DNA of 64,000 bases from Salinigranum halophilum. GTDB lineage: Archaea; Halobacteriota; Halobacteria; Halobacteriales; Haloferacaceae. The notes below the pieces were generated by a model. That model saw only the letters and a program-made list of their open reading frames with translations. It did not search any database and was not told the DNA's origin. This document shows, piece after piece, positions 7,684 to 16,377 of the stretch; the stretch's first letter is position 1; each line of letters starts with the position of its first letter. A program made the position numbers and the translations under genes. The stretch lies in contig NZ_SSNL01000006.1 of NCBI RefSeq assembly GCF_007004735.1, positions 310,001 through 374,000 of the forward strand, read 5' to 3'.

Positions 7684-8898
7684 TCACTCTGGCCAGGGGA
7701 ATCTGGTCTGGAACTGACCGCGTATTGAATTTGCAGATTTCGACAATTGGCTCGATGTTAGATCGGCAGAACCGTCACCGGGACTTCTCACCGTCTGTTT
7801 CACCGCGTAACGGACCATGGATTCAATTTCAGCACCGGTTCTACCGTTTATTAACCCCTCATCGGGAGTGGGTGTACCCTTCGTAACAAACTGTTGTAAC
7901 TCAGGCGAAAGTCGGTGCCCATTTTCGGACTTCCGAATCCGCTCAAGATAATGATGAAGCACAGATAGTGCATTCGAGCCAGACAGAGGACTGAACTCAA
8001 TAGATTCTCCGAACCGGCCTGGGCGCGTTAATGCATCATCAAGTACGTCCGGGATGTTTGTCGAAGCAATCACCTGTACTGGACGTCCGGCGGAATTATT
8101 GGTGCGCTCAGTTCCATCAAGCAGGACTAATAGTTGCGCAACGAGTTGTGCAGTATGATCCTGGGTTGCGCCACTTCTCGAGCGGGCAATGGCGTCAATC
8201 TCATCAATATAGAGAACGCCTGCATCACGTGAGCGAGCCTCCTCAAACTTCTCTCGAAGCTGTCGTTCCGACCCTCCCACCCATCGGCTCAATATCTCTG
8301 GGCCAGAAATCACGACGGGAATCGAACCGTATCGTTCCTCGCACACTTCAGTGACGAGTTGAGTCTTCCCAGTACCAGGTGGTCCCTGCAATAAGAGTCC
8401 ACGCTCCGGAGTCAGCCCCCAGTCTGAAGGGACATTTGACAGAAACTCGATGAGATCTTGTTTTTCGGAGTCTAACCCCGAGACTCGACGCACGCCCGCA
8501 GGTGCAAGCTGTTCTCGCCCAGCTGGTTTGAGAAAGCTTCGGTCAGTCGAGAATATCAACTCAGACGGGACCACTTCGTCCTCGAGTTCTTCCGTACACT
8601 CGAGTATGAGCGTACCATGGTTGCCCCCAGACACTTCTCCACCTACAGGTATCTCATACCGATACCACGTCTTGACACCTCCTTCTGTGTACTCGAAATG
8701 TTCAGAGTACTCTTCCAGATTATGTCCCGCGAAATTGAGTTCGGTTTGCGAATTCAACTCACCTGAACGGCGGATACGAAGACTGTTTGACTCCTCAGTG
8801 ATGGTTGGAAGAAATCGCTGCCCATCGGTTGTAAACGCTCGCCGAACGAGTTTGCCGTTAGACACATCGGTGACGAATTCCTCGAAGAATTTACGCAT
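7684..8898 (-). CDS. AAA+ ATPase of CDC48/proteasome-activating type, last gene of a three-gene unit
   Basis: 404 residues. An N-terminal ~130-residue beta-rich region of unknown fold is followed by an AAA+ module: Walker A GPPGTGKT (172-179), pore-loop-like RWVGGSER (~205), Walker B GVLYIDEIDA (227-236), sensor 1 IASTN (277-281), arginine-finger segment TRPGRF (~291-296) and a C-terminal lid. These features predict an oligomeric remodelling or unfolding ATPase. The start overlaps the end of the upstream 613-residue gene by 8 bases, and that gene overlaps the one before it, so all three should act together. Compared with PAN/CDC48 it has a single AAA domain and a unique N-domain. Confidence 0.9.
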   Translation of the reverse strand: MRKFFEEFVTDVSNGKLVRRAFTTDGQRFLPTITEESNSLRIRRSGELNSQTELNFAGHNLEEYSEHFEYTEGGVKTWYRYEIPVGGEVSGGNHGTLILECTEELEDEVVPSELIFSTDRSFLKPAGREQLAPAGVRRVSGLDSEKQDLIEFLSNVPSDWGLTPERGLLLQGPPGTGKTQLVTEVCEERYGSIPVVISGPEILSRWVGGSERQLREKFEEARSRDAGVLYIDEIDAIARSRSGATQDHTAQLVAQLLVLLDGTERTNNSAGRPVQVIASTNIPDVLDDALTRPGRFGESIEFSPLSGSNALSVLHHYLERIRKSENGHRLSPELQQFVTKGTPTPDEGLINGRTGAEIESMVRYAVKQTVRSPGDGSADLTSSQLSKSANSIRGQFQTRFPWPE

Positions 8899-10732
8899 TT
8901 GTCAACGCCCCCTCCACGGCAACGACACCTGAACACCCGTTTCCGTCAAAGCGTGGACTCAAAAGGAGGACTCTTGGTTGGTCGTGAGTCTGGTTCCACT
9001 GAGAAATCATCCTTCGAACCGCGTTTGACTGGAGTCGGTCCAGCTGCAAGACCCAGGGGGGAACAACCACTCCGACGATGTCGACCGTTGATTCATCGTA
9101 TTTCTCAATAGTTTCGTAAATCTTTCTGAACCCAAACGCCCCCTCGGAACGACCTGTCTCAAACTCGAATGCGAGAGTTTCGACCCCATCAAAATCACAC
9201 TGACCCTCAAAAAACGCGTCCAGTATGGACTCAGGTTCGCCAAGCGTAGAACAATCAACGTGTACATCTGCTTCCCCAGAATTGATTTGGTTATTTGATT
9301 CGGTCTGAATTGCCTCCGTTACAACATTGTTGAAGTACGACCGATAGTTTTCGTACTCCGAGGCATCGGTCTGTTCGTAGGCTACTCTCCCGAATTTGCT
9401 CGCGATTAGAGCTTTACTCAAGTAGTGGAAATCGCTCTCACCAATGCCTTCCTGACTGTTCTGGCGGCTGGTTAATGCGATTGCGTACCAATCTGGTTGT
9501 TCGATATTCCGCCAGAAGCGGTCTTCTACCCCTACGAGAGAACAGTCCTCAGTATCTCCGTCATAGCCGAGATACTCCGCCATAACGCGACTCCATTGAG
9601 CAGAGTTGTCCGACCGGGTTACAGAGATAACTGTCGTGTTATCCTCTTCTGGACTCCCAAGCGCATCGATAAGGGCATCGTACACCTGCGTTGCGACACT
9701 TCGTGTCTCGAAGAGCGAATGCCCAACATCACCAGGAACATTGAGCACGAGGTATCCAAGCCTCCCTGAGAACTGTGATTTGGAAACAGCGGTGAGTTTT
9801 GGGAGGACATCAGTACCGTTGTATCTGACTCGGAATCTATCCGAGTCGGTATCAAACTCCCACTCATCTCCGGTCATATCCAACCGCAACACGCTGTTTG
9901 CAAGCGCTGGGATCTGTGGACGATTGGAGACGAACTTGACCGGTTCGACCACCGGTTCACCGCCCTCAATGAAGCTGTACTGGTCTCGAAGCACCCGACA
10001 GAGATACTCGAACGATTCCGGTTCCTTCGGTGGCTGCTCATATACGATTACCTGGGGCCTCCGGCGGCTGAGTGGGGAAAGTTCCCCTCCCTCTGTTCCA
10101 TCCCACTCTTTGAATTCGAACAGTCCCTCAAAGTCGGTCGCTGTCGATGCTTTGGCTTCTGTGTGTCTTTCCTCGAATTTCATTTGTGGCTGGTGCCGTC
10201 GTAACTGGACCGAGTCAACCGTCGTTACTTCCATCGCTGACCTACCAGTCGGTTTGAGAGGATTCAGAACGGTATCCTGCTCGCGGCTAATTGAAACAGC
10301 GGGGGTCTCAAATTGGTGCTGTATATTTGAACTGTCGGTAAGAGTGAGACTCCGTTCCACGTACTCTGTCGACTGAGTGACGACCGCGTTCTGTGTCTTC
10401 TGGTGCCACAGCTGTGATTCCAACTGTCCCTTCGGGTTTCGGAGGGTAATTTCCCGAGCACTCCTTGCACTGACAGAGACTCTAACCGAGTGTATTTCGG
10501 GTTTCTTGAGTCGAGAGCCGAGGTCTTTGCCTCCCGTTCGCTCTGGAGATGGTTCAGTCGCCTGGTTACCGTCTGCCGACTGCTGTGCTTTCTCCAATTC
10601 ATCCTCAGTCTCGTCCGACGTGTCGTCAGAATCGGGGTTGGAGTGGTTTCCGGTCCGGGATGCGTATCCACGATTCCTTGCGTTTCTTTGTGGATCTTCA
10701 TCCAGCCTATCGAGTTCTCTGTCACCATCCAT
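8891..10732 (-). CDS. Unknown 613-residue protein, possible PD-(D/E)XK-like C-terminal domain
   Basis: The N-terminal ~80 residues are disordered and charged (DSDDTSDETEDELEKAQQ). The middle is beta-rich. The C-terminal third has the order helix (YLSKALIASKFGRVAYEQ), ADVHVDCS, then VETLAFEFETGRSEGAFGFR and KIYETIEK, then VDIVGVVVPPWVL. This beta-hairpin/acidic/helix order is compatible with a PD-(D/E)XK nuclease fold, although the lysine is not in the usual place. It overlaps its neighbours on both sides (8 and 11 bases). Family not recognised; nuclease is a hypothesis only. Confidence 0.6.
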   Translation of the reverse strand: MDGDRELDRLDEDPQRNARNRGYASRTGNHSNPDSDDTSDETEDELEKAQQSADGNQATEPSPERTGGKDLGSRLKKPEIHSVRVSVSARSAREITLRNPKGQLESQLWHQKTQNAVVTQSTEYVERSLTLTDSSNIQHQFETPAVSISREQDTVLNPLKPTGRSAMEVTTVDSVQLRRHQPQMKFEERHTEAKASTATDFEGLFEFKEWDGTEGGELSPLSRRRPQVIVYEQPPKEPESFEYLCRVLRDQYSFIEGGEPVVEPVKFVSNRPQIPALANSVLRLDMTGDEWEFDTDSDRFRVRYNGTDVLPKLTAVSKSQFSGRLGYLVLNVPGDVGHSLFETRSVATQVYDALIDALGSPEEDNTTVISVTRSDNSAQWSRVMAEYLGYDGDTEDCSLVGVEDRFWRNIEQPDWYAIALTSRQNSQEGIGESDFHYLSKALIASKFGRVAYEQTDASEYENYRSYFNNVVTEAIQTESNNQINSGEADVHVDCSTLGEPESILDAFFEGQCDFDGVETLAFEFETGRSEGAFGFRKIYETIEKYDESTVDIVGVVVPPWVLQLDRLQSNAVRRMISQWNQTHDQPRVLLLSPRFDGNGCSGVVAVEGALTNA

Positions 10733-11837
10733 TGAACTCTATCTCTTCGAGGGGGAGGATGTCGGCTATGGCTCGGATTCTGGGTTCGTCTTCGGTCGAA
10801 TAATGATTATGCGTTGGCCTTTTTGTTGAATCCAAAGTCACGCTCCCTCTTGAGTTGAGGTAGAACGGAAGCAGGAACAACGCTTTAGCAACAGTATCTT
10901 TATCAGTGGGTACTCGCCCCATACGTTGGAACGCTGCCTGTATTACCTCGTCCACAGCCTCAGTTCGTGGGATGTTGTCCTCCCAGCTCTGGTATCGAAG
11001 TTGTTCAAGAGCATTTAAGCCGCCTTTCTGGTCCTCGACTTCGATTTCTATGTCGAATTCGGACGAGATTTGATATAACTTTGTAATATTGTCAAACAAA
11101 TCCTGGTCTCTTCTCGTGTCCAGACCCGCCTGTTTCAGTGTCTGCTCCACGCCGACTGGAAGAAGTTGATTGTATTCTGGGTCAAGCCCAGTCACGACTA
11201 CATTCAGTGCTTGAAGAGTTGGATTGACCGGAGGACAAAGCTCGAGCACTGCTTCGAAGAACTCTTCGAACTCCTCAGTCACGCGTAGAGTGTCAAACAT
11301 CTCTGTCCCCTCACCCACTCGGTCAAGAACGAACGGATTCTCAGGCAGTTCCAGTCGTTCAAGATTGATATATGGCTCGGTGTTTTCGATATCTAACCTG
11401 CCTTCGAAGTACTCACTGACGTCGTCAAAGGCTTCTAGAGCCATCATAAGGTCTGAACTCTCCAGAGTAGGAAGATTCACTTGTGTTTCGGATGGGTTAC
11501 TCTCCTCAAGTCTCGGTAATTGCTCCACAGTGATGTGCTCAGTTGTGTCAAGCTCAAAGGACCACTCGAACTCTCTCAGCCACCACGGAAGGTTTTCAGT
11601 CCCAGTCTCAGTTCTGGTGTACCCAATCAGATTCTGTGTTTTGTCTGGTAGCTCTGAGAAAGCCACATATTTAGTTCCCTTATGATCTGATTCCTCCCCT
11701 AGCAACACTGAACGAAGTTTCTCTTCGATATGGGTTTTATATCTCTGTTCATTCGGGAGAGCATCAATCGCAGCATGTACCGATTTGAGTTTGTCGATGC
11801 TGAGCGCTTCTTCATATGATGTTTTTGTGGTATCCAT
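10722..11837 (-). CDS. Unknown acidic protein, first gene of the ATPase unit
   Basis: 371 residues from the ATG at 11835-11837 (a GTG two codons earlier is an alternative). It is Glu/Asp-rich and largely helical, with no transmembrane segment, signal peptide or catalytic motif that I recognise. Segments such as FEEFFEAVLELCPPVNPTLQ and ALNVVVTGLDPEYNQLLPVG suggest a folded middle domain, and RMGRVPTDKDTVAKALFLLP looks wHTH-like. Overlapping genes imply it is an obligate partner of the 613-residue protein and the AAA+ ATPase. Confidence 0.6.
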   Translation of the reverse strand: MDTTKTSYEEALSIDKLKSVHAAIDALPNEQRYKTHIEEKLRSVLLGEESDHKGTKYVAFSELPDKTQNLIGYTRTETGTENLPWWLREFEWSFELDTTEHITVEQLPRLEESNPSETQVNLPTLESSDLMMALEAFDDVSEYFEGRLDIENTEPYINLERLELPENPFVLDRVGEGTEMFDTLRVTEEFEEFFEAVLELCPPVNPTLQALNVVVTGLDPEYNQLLPVGVEQTLKQAGLDTRRDQDLFDNITKLYQISSEFDIEIEVEDQKGGLNALEQLRYQSWEDNIPRTEAVDEVIQAAFQRMGRVPTDKDTVAKALFLLPFYLNSRGSVTLDSTKRPTHNHYSTEDEPRIRAIADILPLEEIEFNGW

Positions 11838-11989
11838 TGTCACTGTAGCCGTTCAGATTTAGCTCCGAACCGTTCACTGGTTTCGCAATTGTGGAACACT
11901 GATATATTTCCCCCGACCAAATTACAATGATTGATACTATACTGGTTCGCTTCCACCATTCTTTGCCAGATTGGTCTGAATATTATATT
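11838..11989. promoter_or_regulatory. Probable promoter of the three-gene ATPase unit
   Basis: This 150-base gap is AT-rich. On the minus strand the sequence AAATATATCAGTG sits about 60-75 bases before the ATG at 11837 and is the best TATA-like element. The right half (11940-11989, with TATTATATTTTAG) lies downstream of the next gene and could contain its terminator. Confidence 0.35.
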
Positions 11990-12577
11990 TTAGAAAGCAT
12001 CAAATCCACTCCATACTTGATTGCGAACAATCGATTGAAACCCATGAGCGAACACAAGCAGCAGTCCGCTCTCTAGCCCGTGTGGTTTCACAGACGTCCG
12101 AATCATCACCGGTCCCTGTCGCTCCAGTATCGTGAGGGTATTCTCGAAGTACCCAGCACACCCAGCCTCCGTCACCGCAACAGAGGCCGAATCTGACCCA
12201 ACAGACCACAGTTCTTCGACTTCCCACACCCTTCCCTCTGAATAGCTGAGCGGCGGATTATCACAAGCAGCGTATGCAGCGTCGACGAGTTCCTGATACA
12301 CCATCCCCTCTGGTTCACGGTATTTTTCATTCACCGGCCACAGAACACCCGAGAAGACTGCACCGGGCCGTGTCGCGTCGTAATCGACGTGGTACCTGAC
12401 GAACTCCGCTGCAAATCGTGAGGGTGGGACGGAGATGGTGTCGATAGAACTCCAGTACGTCGAACAGATTCCCTTGACCTCATCGCCGGGAAGTGTCTGT
12501 TCGTAGTCGTCCCAGATATCGGACGGTCGTAGTGCGTACGTCGGCGAAACGGTCTCGTCGTCTGAGTGGTTGGTCAT
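11990..12577 (-). CDS. Unknown haloarchaeal protein
   Basis: 195 residues. It is acidic with mixed alpha/beta character (RFAAEFVRYHVDYDATRPGA, GMVYQELVDAAYAACDNPPL), and ends in a hydrophobic beta-rich part (GLLLVFAHGFQSIVRNQVW). No signal peptide or motif is recognised. Its ATG overlaps the stop of the upstream Tat-signal gene in an ATGA-type 4-base overlap, so it is cotranslated with a probably exported protein. Function unknown. Confidence 0.55.
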   Translation of the reverse strand: MTNHSDDETVSPTYALRPSDIWDDYEQTLPGDEVKGICSTYWSSIDTISVPPSRFAAEFVRYHVDYDATRPGAVFSGVLWPVNEKYREPEGMVYQELVDAAYAACDNPPLSYSEGRVWEVEELWSVGSDSASVAVTEAGCAGYFENTLTILERQGPVMIRTSVKPHGLESGLLLVFAHGFQSIVRNQVWSGFDAF

Positions 12578-13263
12578 TCGAAATCACCGAGTGACAAATC
12601 AGTCGAACCGTCGCCGGCAGCGTTTAGTTTCTCTTGTTGGTACTCTGTGATACGGCTGAGGAACCGCTCGTATGGCCACTCTTGGAACGACTGGTCGACT
12701 GGACCGAACAGGTTCGTCAAGAGTGCCACTGGTCCCCGGAGGTGCAGTCGCATGGTCTCGGTGAACGTGTGCCGCCCGCCTTCTCTCTGTGGTCCCTCTA
12801 GCAGCATCTCATCGATCCAGATGTCGACGTTCCAGTCGAGATATCCCGAGTGCCGCTCGTGCCGATTCTCGAACCTCCACGAGGGAGGTGTTTCCTCGTC
12901 GTATTCGTTGACGAACTCGTGGTGGGAGTCGGTGGTAGCTCTGATAACTGACTCAAGTGGGACTCCATCAGGGACAACATATGCCAGAGTCGTGAGAACC
13001 CACAGTGGATTCTCCTCGGTTCCCCGTGCCCAGAACCCACGGCCTGCAAACGTTGCGTCAGCAAACGACGCGTCGACGGAACGGAGACGTTCGAAGAATG
13101 GCACGTCTTTCGGTGTACTCACGCGGGTGAACGCATCAGGAATCTCGGTGGAGGATACGAGGAACTCTGTAGGAGAGGGTGCTTCCGAGGACGTCGTACT
13201 TCTCGGAAGACTCGAAGACAACGCCGTTGCTCCCATTGCGGTAAGGTACTCACGGCGATTCAT
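12574..13263 (-). CDS. Putative Tat-exported protein of unknown function
   Basis: 229 residues from the ATG at 13261-13263, chosen because it begins directly with a twin-arginine-like signal MNRREYLTAMGATALSSSL. No lipobox Cys follows, so a secreted rather than lipid-anchored protein is likely. The mature part contains WARGTEENPLWVLTTLAYVV and an acidic helical tail. No family is recognised. It forms a two-gene unit with the 195-residue protein and lies beside the unknown gene at 13329-14780. Confidence 0.6.
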   Translation of the reverse strand: MNRREYLTAMGATALSSSLPRSTTSSEAPSPTEFLVSSTEIPDAFTRVSTPKDVPFFERLRSVDASFADATFAGRGFWARGTEENPLWVLTTLAYVVPDGVPLESVIRATTDSHHEFVNEYDEETPPSWRFENRHERHSGYLDWNVDIWIDEMLLEGPQREGGRHTFTETMRLHLRGPVALLTNLFGPVDQSFQEWPYERFLSRITEYQQEKLNAAGDGSTDLSLGDFE

Positions 13264-13328
13264 CGACACCACCACTGTTCGACGCACTTCTGAACCAGCG
13301 AGTGAAGCGTGAGTGTCATGTGTCGAGT

Positions 13329-14780
13329 CTATACCCTCCGAGCGAGTCGAAGCGACTCCGAGTCGAACCCATTAGATCGCTCTGCGATTGCATCCGCCAA
13401 CTGTCTCGAATACCATGCGGCGTGTGTCCAGAGTGGAGCGTACAGGTTCTGACGACCGTCGTGGACTGGACCGAGAACTCGGTTGACAGATGGACGATAC
13501 AGCCGTGTATGACACGAAACGTCGATTACACCGATCTCGCATGGACGAACGCGCGTGATTCCGTACGCGTCCGTGTCTGTGATGGGACAGACGAGACGGT
13601 CTCCGTCAGGCCGCTCGTGTGTTCGTGCGATACTGCCGTCTGCACAACCCGTCGGAGCGGGTACCTCAGCGTATGTGTGTTCTTCGGGGTCCCAGACGTG
13701 CCATCGGAGGTCATCCGTCTCCCCACGGTATGCAGACCACTCGTACTGTTCGACCGCATGGTGTGTGACAGCCTTGGCGAGCGCTGAATGTGAGTGGTTG
13801 GAGCGTCCGGCATCCCAGAGTGGTATCCATATCGTTGCTTCGGCCGCAGCGTCGACGGCGATGTTCTCCGGCCCGATGAGGTGAATCTCGACGAGTGCGA
13901 CGTGAGACGGTAGGTCGTCTGCACCGTCGGCTGGAGGCTGTAACCCGCTCGTCCCTCGCACTGTTACCACCGTCGTCTCGACGCTAAACGGGGTCTGTGA
14001 GACGTCGGAGTCAGACACCTCCAAGTCTGCGAACGTTCGTGTCCGACTGTTCCTCCTGGAATGCTGTCCACTGCCGTCTCCACCACGATCAAAGACGACG
14101 TTGATGGGAGTCCGACCGTGGAACGTTGAGCTCAGCCGCTCGGCAACGGTACGCCCAACCTCGGCTGTGTCGATGGTCGATGAATCGAGTGGTTCGGCTC
14201 GCTTATCGGTGAGATTCCGCCCGTATTCAGCTGAAGGCTTCGTTTCATCGTCGAGTCGCAACTTCGTGTCCACTGAGAGGACACCGATGGGACTCCTCAG
14301 AATTCGGACGTCACGCTCGAGAAACTGGGTTGTCCCTCGTGCGTGGACGAACTCATCAGTCCGTTCCACGATGGAGACGTCTGCACTCTTGGAACTGGGC
14401 GGAAGACTCATCTCCGTGATCTCGAGTGGTGGCTCTTTGATGACCTTCCGTTGGGGACCGCCTGTTCGTTCGTCGACTTCCTGGTGGTACAACGCGTCGA
14501 TTAGCGCGTCTCCGGCAACGACGTCGCCCGCAGGAGTTGTGAGTGTGGTATCGATTCGAAGGTCAGAGCGTCGAGTCGCACCAGAAGAGAGGTAGCTTCT
14601 GAAGATTCCGATGTGTGTCGCTGCGTCGGGCCACTCGAAGGTTTCGTCGGGGATATCAGCGGTTTCTGCGATGGTGCCACTGCGCTCGCACCCGATTACA
14701 GGAAGGTCACTGAACAGTGGAAGCGACGCAAAAAGGTTCGTAAGCGGTACGCTACCGTCGTGGTTGTCTGTGTGTTTCAT
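13329..14780 (-). CDS. Unknown 483-residue protein
   Basis: A large soluble acidic protein without signal peptide or membrane segment. It has beta-rich stretches (DVRILRSPIGVLSVDTKLRL, VALVEIHLIGPENIAVDAAA). The final ~150 residues contain many Trp/His/Cys (ATIWIPLWDAGRSNHS, YEWSAYRGETDDLRWHVW, CHTRLYRPSVNR). No motif is recognised. It is encoded on the same strand as the two genes downstream, 66 bases away, so it may be the first gene of their transcript. Confidence 0.55.
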   Translation of the reverse strand: MKHTDNHDGSVPLTNLFASLPLFSDLPVIGCERSGTIAETADIPDETFEWPDAATHIGIFRSYLSSGATRRSDLRIDTTLTTPAGDVVAGDALIDALYHQEVDERTGGPQRKVIKEPPLEITEMSLPPSSKSADVSIVERTDEFVHARGTTQFLERDVRILRSPIGVLSVDTKLRLDDETKPSAEYGRNLTDKRAEPLDSSTIDTAEVGRTVAERLSSTFHGRTPINVVFDRGGDGSGQHSRRNSRTRTFADLEVSDSDVSQTPFSVETTVVTVRGTSGLQPPADGADDLPSHVALVEIHLIGPENIAVDAAAEATIWIPLWDAGRSNHSHSALAKAVTHHAVEQYEWSAYRGETDDLRWHVWDPEEHTYAEVPAPTGCADGSIARTHERPDGDRLVCPITDTDAYGITRVRPCEIGVIDVSCHTRLYRPSVNRVLGPVHDGRQNLYAPLWTHAAWYSRQLADAIAERSNGFDSESLRLARRV

Positions 14781-14846
14781 TCAGGTTGGATGAATCCGCG
14801 ATCGGTGGTCGAGACACCGGATATCGAGTCACGTATTGCGCGATGA

Positions 14847-15293
14847 TTATCGGTGTCGTCCGTTCTGCTTACTCATGAACTTTCGATGCCTTTCGAGCGG
14901 GTCACCGTCGTCTGCGAATCTCGATGATTGCGGCGTCTGGGTGAGTGTCTGGATGTGAGTTCCACCGCAGTCCTCCCAAATCGCGTCGAGCGTTCCCGGT
15001 GTTGTGGACGAATCAGGAGTAGCTAGACGTTCAGGAGTAACTGGGGGGTCTGGTGTGGCCGGTTCAGTTGGTGCTTCGGCTTCAACCGGTTCAGCTTCGA
15101 TAAACCCCTGCTGCCTGCTGAGAACTGTGACCCATACGGTATCACCGATGGTCCCGTTATCGAGGTGAATGCCGTCCTCTTTCGGGTAGGTCTGCGGTGT
15201 GTAGCCTTCCGGATACGCGATGTAGTCGCCGGATCTTCCCTTTCGGTGGACATTCACTGCGAGGGTCTTGCCGGTGGAGAGGTGTTCTTTCAT
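14847..15293 (-). CDS. Small protein with TRAM/OB-like N-terminal half
   Basis: 148 residues from the ATG at 15291-15293 (M of MKEHLSTGKTLAVNVHRKG). Residues 8-70 read like a TRAM/OB beta barrel: AVNVHRKGRSGDYIAYPEG, then NGTIGDTVWVTVLSRQQGFI. TRAM domains bind RNA. The C-terminal half is Pro/Thr/Glu-rich and probably disordered, ending in a short basic tail. The TRAM resemblance is by pattern only. A longer start at 15356 adds a Pro/Arg-rich leader and is less likely. Confidence 0.5.
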   Translation of the reverse strand: MKEHLSTGKTLAVNVHRKGRSGDYIAYPEGYTPQTYPKEDGIHLDNGTIGDTVWVTVLSRQQGFIEAEPVEAEAPTEPATPDPPVTPERLATPDSSTTPGTLDAIWEDCGGTHIQTLTQTPQSSRFADDGDPLERHRKFMSKQNGRHR

Positions 15294-15786
15294 TGGTTGA
15301 TTTGGGTTGGGAGGGTCGCCGCGTAGGCGGGGGTATTCATAAGGGTTGTACAACACCGCAATCCACCAGACTAAGTTGTGTGAAATTCCCGCTGAATCGA
15401 ACTATCCGAGATCTGAGCCTCAGTCGATTGACTCTTGACGGGAGTTCCGGTTTACTGAGCAATACGGTATGCAGTTGGTGCCGATATGGCGTTCCCACCT
15501 GCCCCATTACCCCGATAGCGAATCGCTCGCTCGGCCTACGGTCTTTCGACCGGTGCTAGGATCACTGGGGGTTACCGCTCGCGCACTAGAGTTCGTGCAG
15601 ATGTCCTGATGGATGCACTTGATGTACAAAGAGGCCAGAAATAAACCCTTCGGATTTTGGCATAATTCAAAGATACGACATTAACTGCTGGAGTTCGGGA
15701 TTAGAATTCGTTCGTCTGGCAGTACGTGGGGACGATTGTACTGGATATTCGGAACGGCTATACTCCCAGAGACTTCACACCGGCGC
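15294..15786. other. Intergenic region with no recognised gene
   Basis: About 490 bases between divergent genes. The 60 bases before 15787 and the region just right of 15293 must contain promoters, but I see only weak AT-rich elements (ATAATTCAAAG near 15662). A frame at 15197-15559 on the plus strand has no family resemblance and crosses the neighbouring gene, so it is treated as chance. Confidence 0.4.
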
Positions 15787-16227
15787 ATGCCACGACCAAG
15801 TATTGACGAGAGTCTTGCCGAGGAGATTAGACGAATCCACCGCGAGACACAGGGCGAGACTGCAGGTAGTTTTCAAGAGGCATTAGATACTGTCGTACAG
15901 TTGGCGTTGCAACAGGCGGGGATGGAGGAACGCACAAAAAACGACTCACAAGGATGGTATCCGGGGAAGTATGCAGGGAAGGTCATCAACCGCGTGATTG
16001 AGAGTGCAAACGTGCAGCGATCGCCAAGAGTCGCGTCTCAGGAGTCCGCGAACGCATTCAATGCATCGCCCGATGCGACGGCTGTGTTTAAAGCTCGACT
16101 CGGTGAGGACCGAACAGTCGAAGTCCCCGAGGCTGAAGTCGCCGCACTGGGGTTCGACCATGGAGATATTCTCCAGTTCTACGCGTACAAACAGGTATCT
16201 GAGAAGAACGAACAGAACGACGAATAA
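15787..16227 (+). CDS. AbrB/SpoVT-like DNA-binding protein
   Basis: 146 residues from the ATG at 15787-15789. The N-terminus (IDESLAEEIRRIHRETQGET) is helical and could be RHH-like. The C-terminal ~45 residues (VFKARLGEDRTVEVPEAEVA, then ALGFDHGDILQFYAYK) follow the swapped-hairpin AbrB pattern: beta strand, VP-x-x-x-x-x-LGF-x-x-GD, then beta strand. Such proteins are transition-state or antitoxin-type regulators. No toxin gene lies directly beside it on the same strand. Confidence 0.55.
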   Translation: MPRPSIDESLAEEIRRIHRETQGETAGSFQEALDTVVQLALQQAGMEERTKNDSQGWYPGKYAGKVINRVIESANVQRSPRVASQESANAFNASPDATAVFKARLGEDRTVEVPEAEVAALGFDHGDILQFYAYKQVSEKNEQNDE

Positions 16228-16377
16228 CTGAGTCAAGGGTCACAGAGAGCTGTCGAGGTCCGCTGTTTCAACTAAACTCTACGTCCTTCGTCTCGGAGAC
16301 GTCCGTACCGTGTAACCGCTAACAACCTGGTGTATTCCTCAACAGTTGGTTCAGCGGATGCCGACCCAGCTGTCCAG

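Noticed and set aside
8891-10732. Idea that the 613-residue protein is a DISARM or BREX component
   Set aside because: No DrmA/B/C, PglZ or methyltransferase motif is present in it or nearby.
12566-13312. 248-codon plus-strand frame opposite the Tat-signal gene
   Set aside because: Ser/Arg-rich antisense shadow; the minus-strand frame starts with a good signal peptide.
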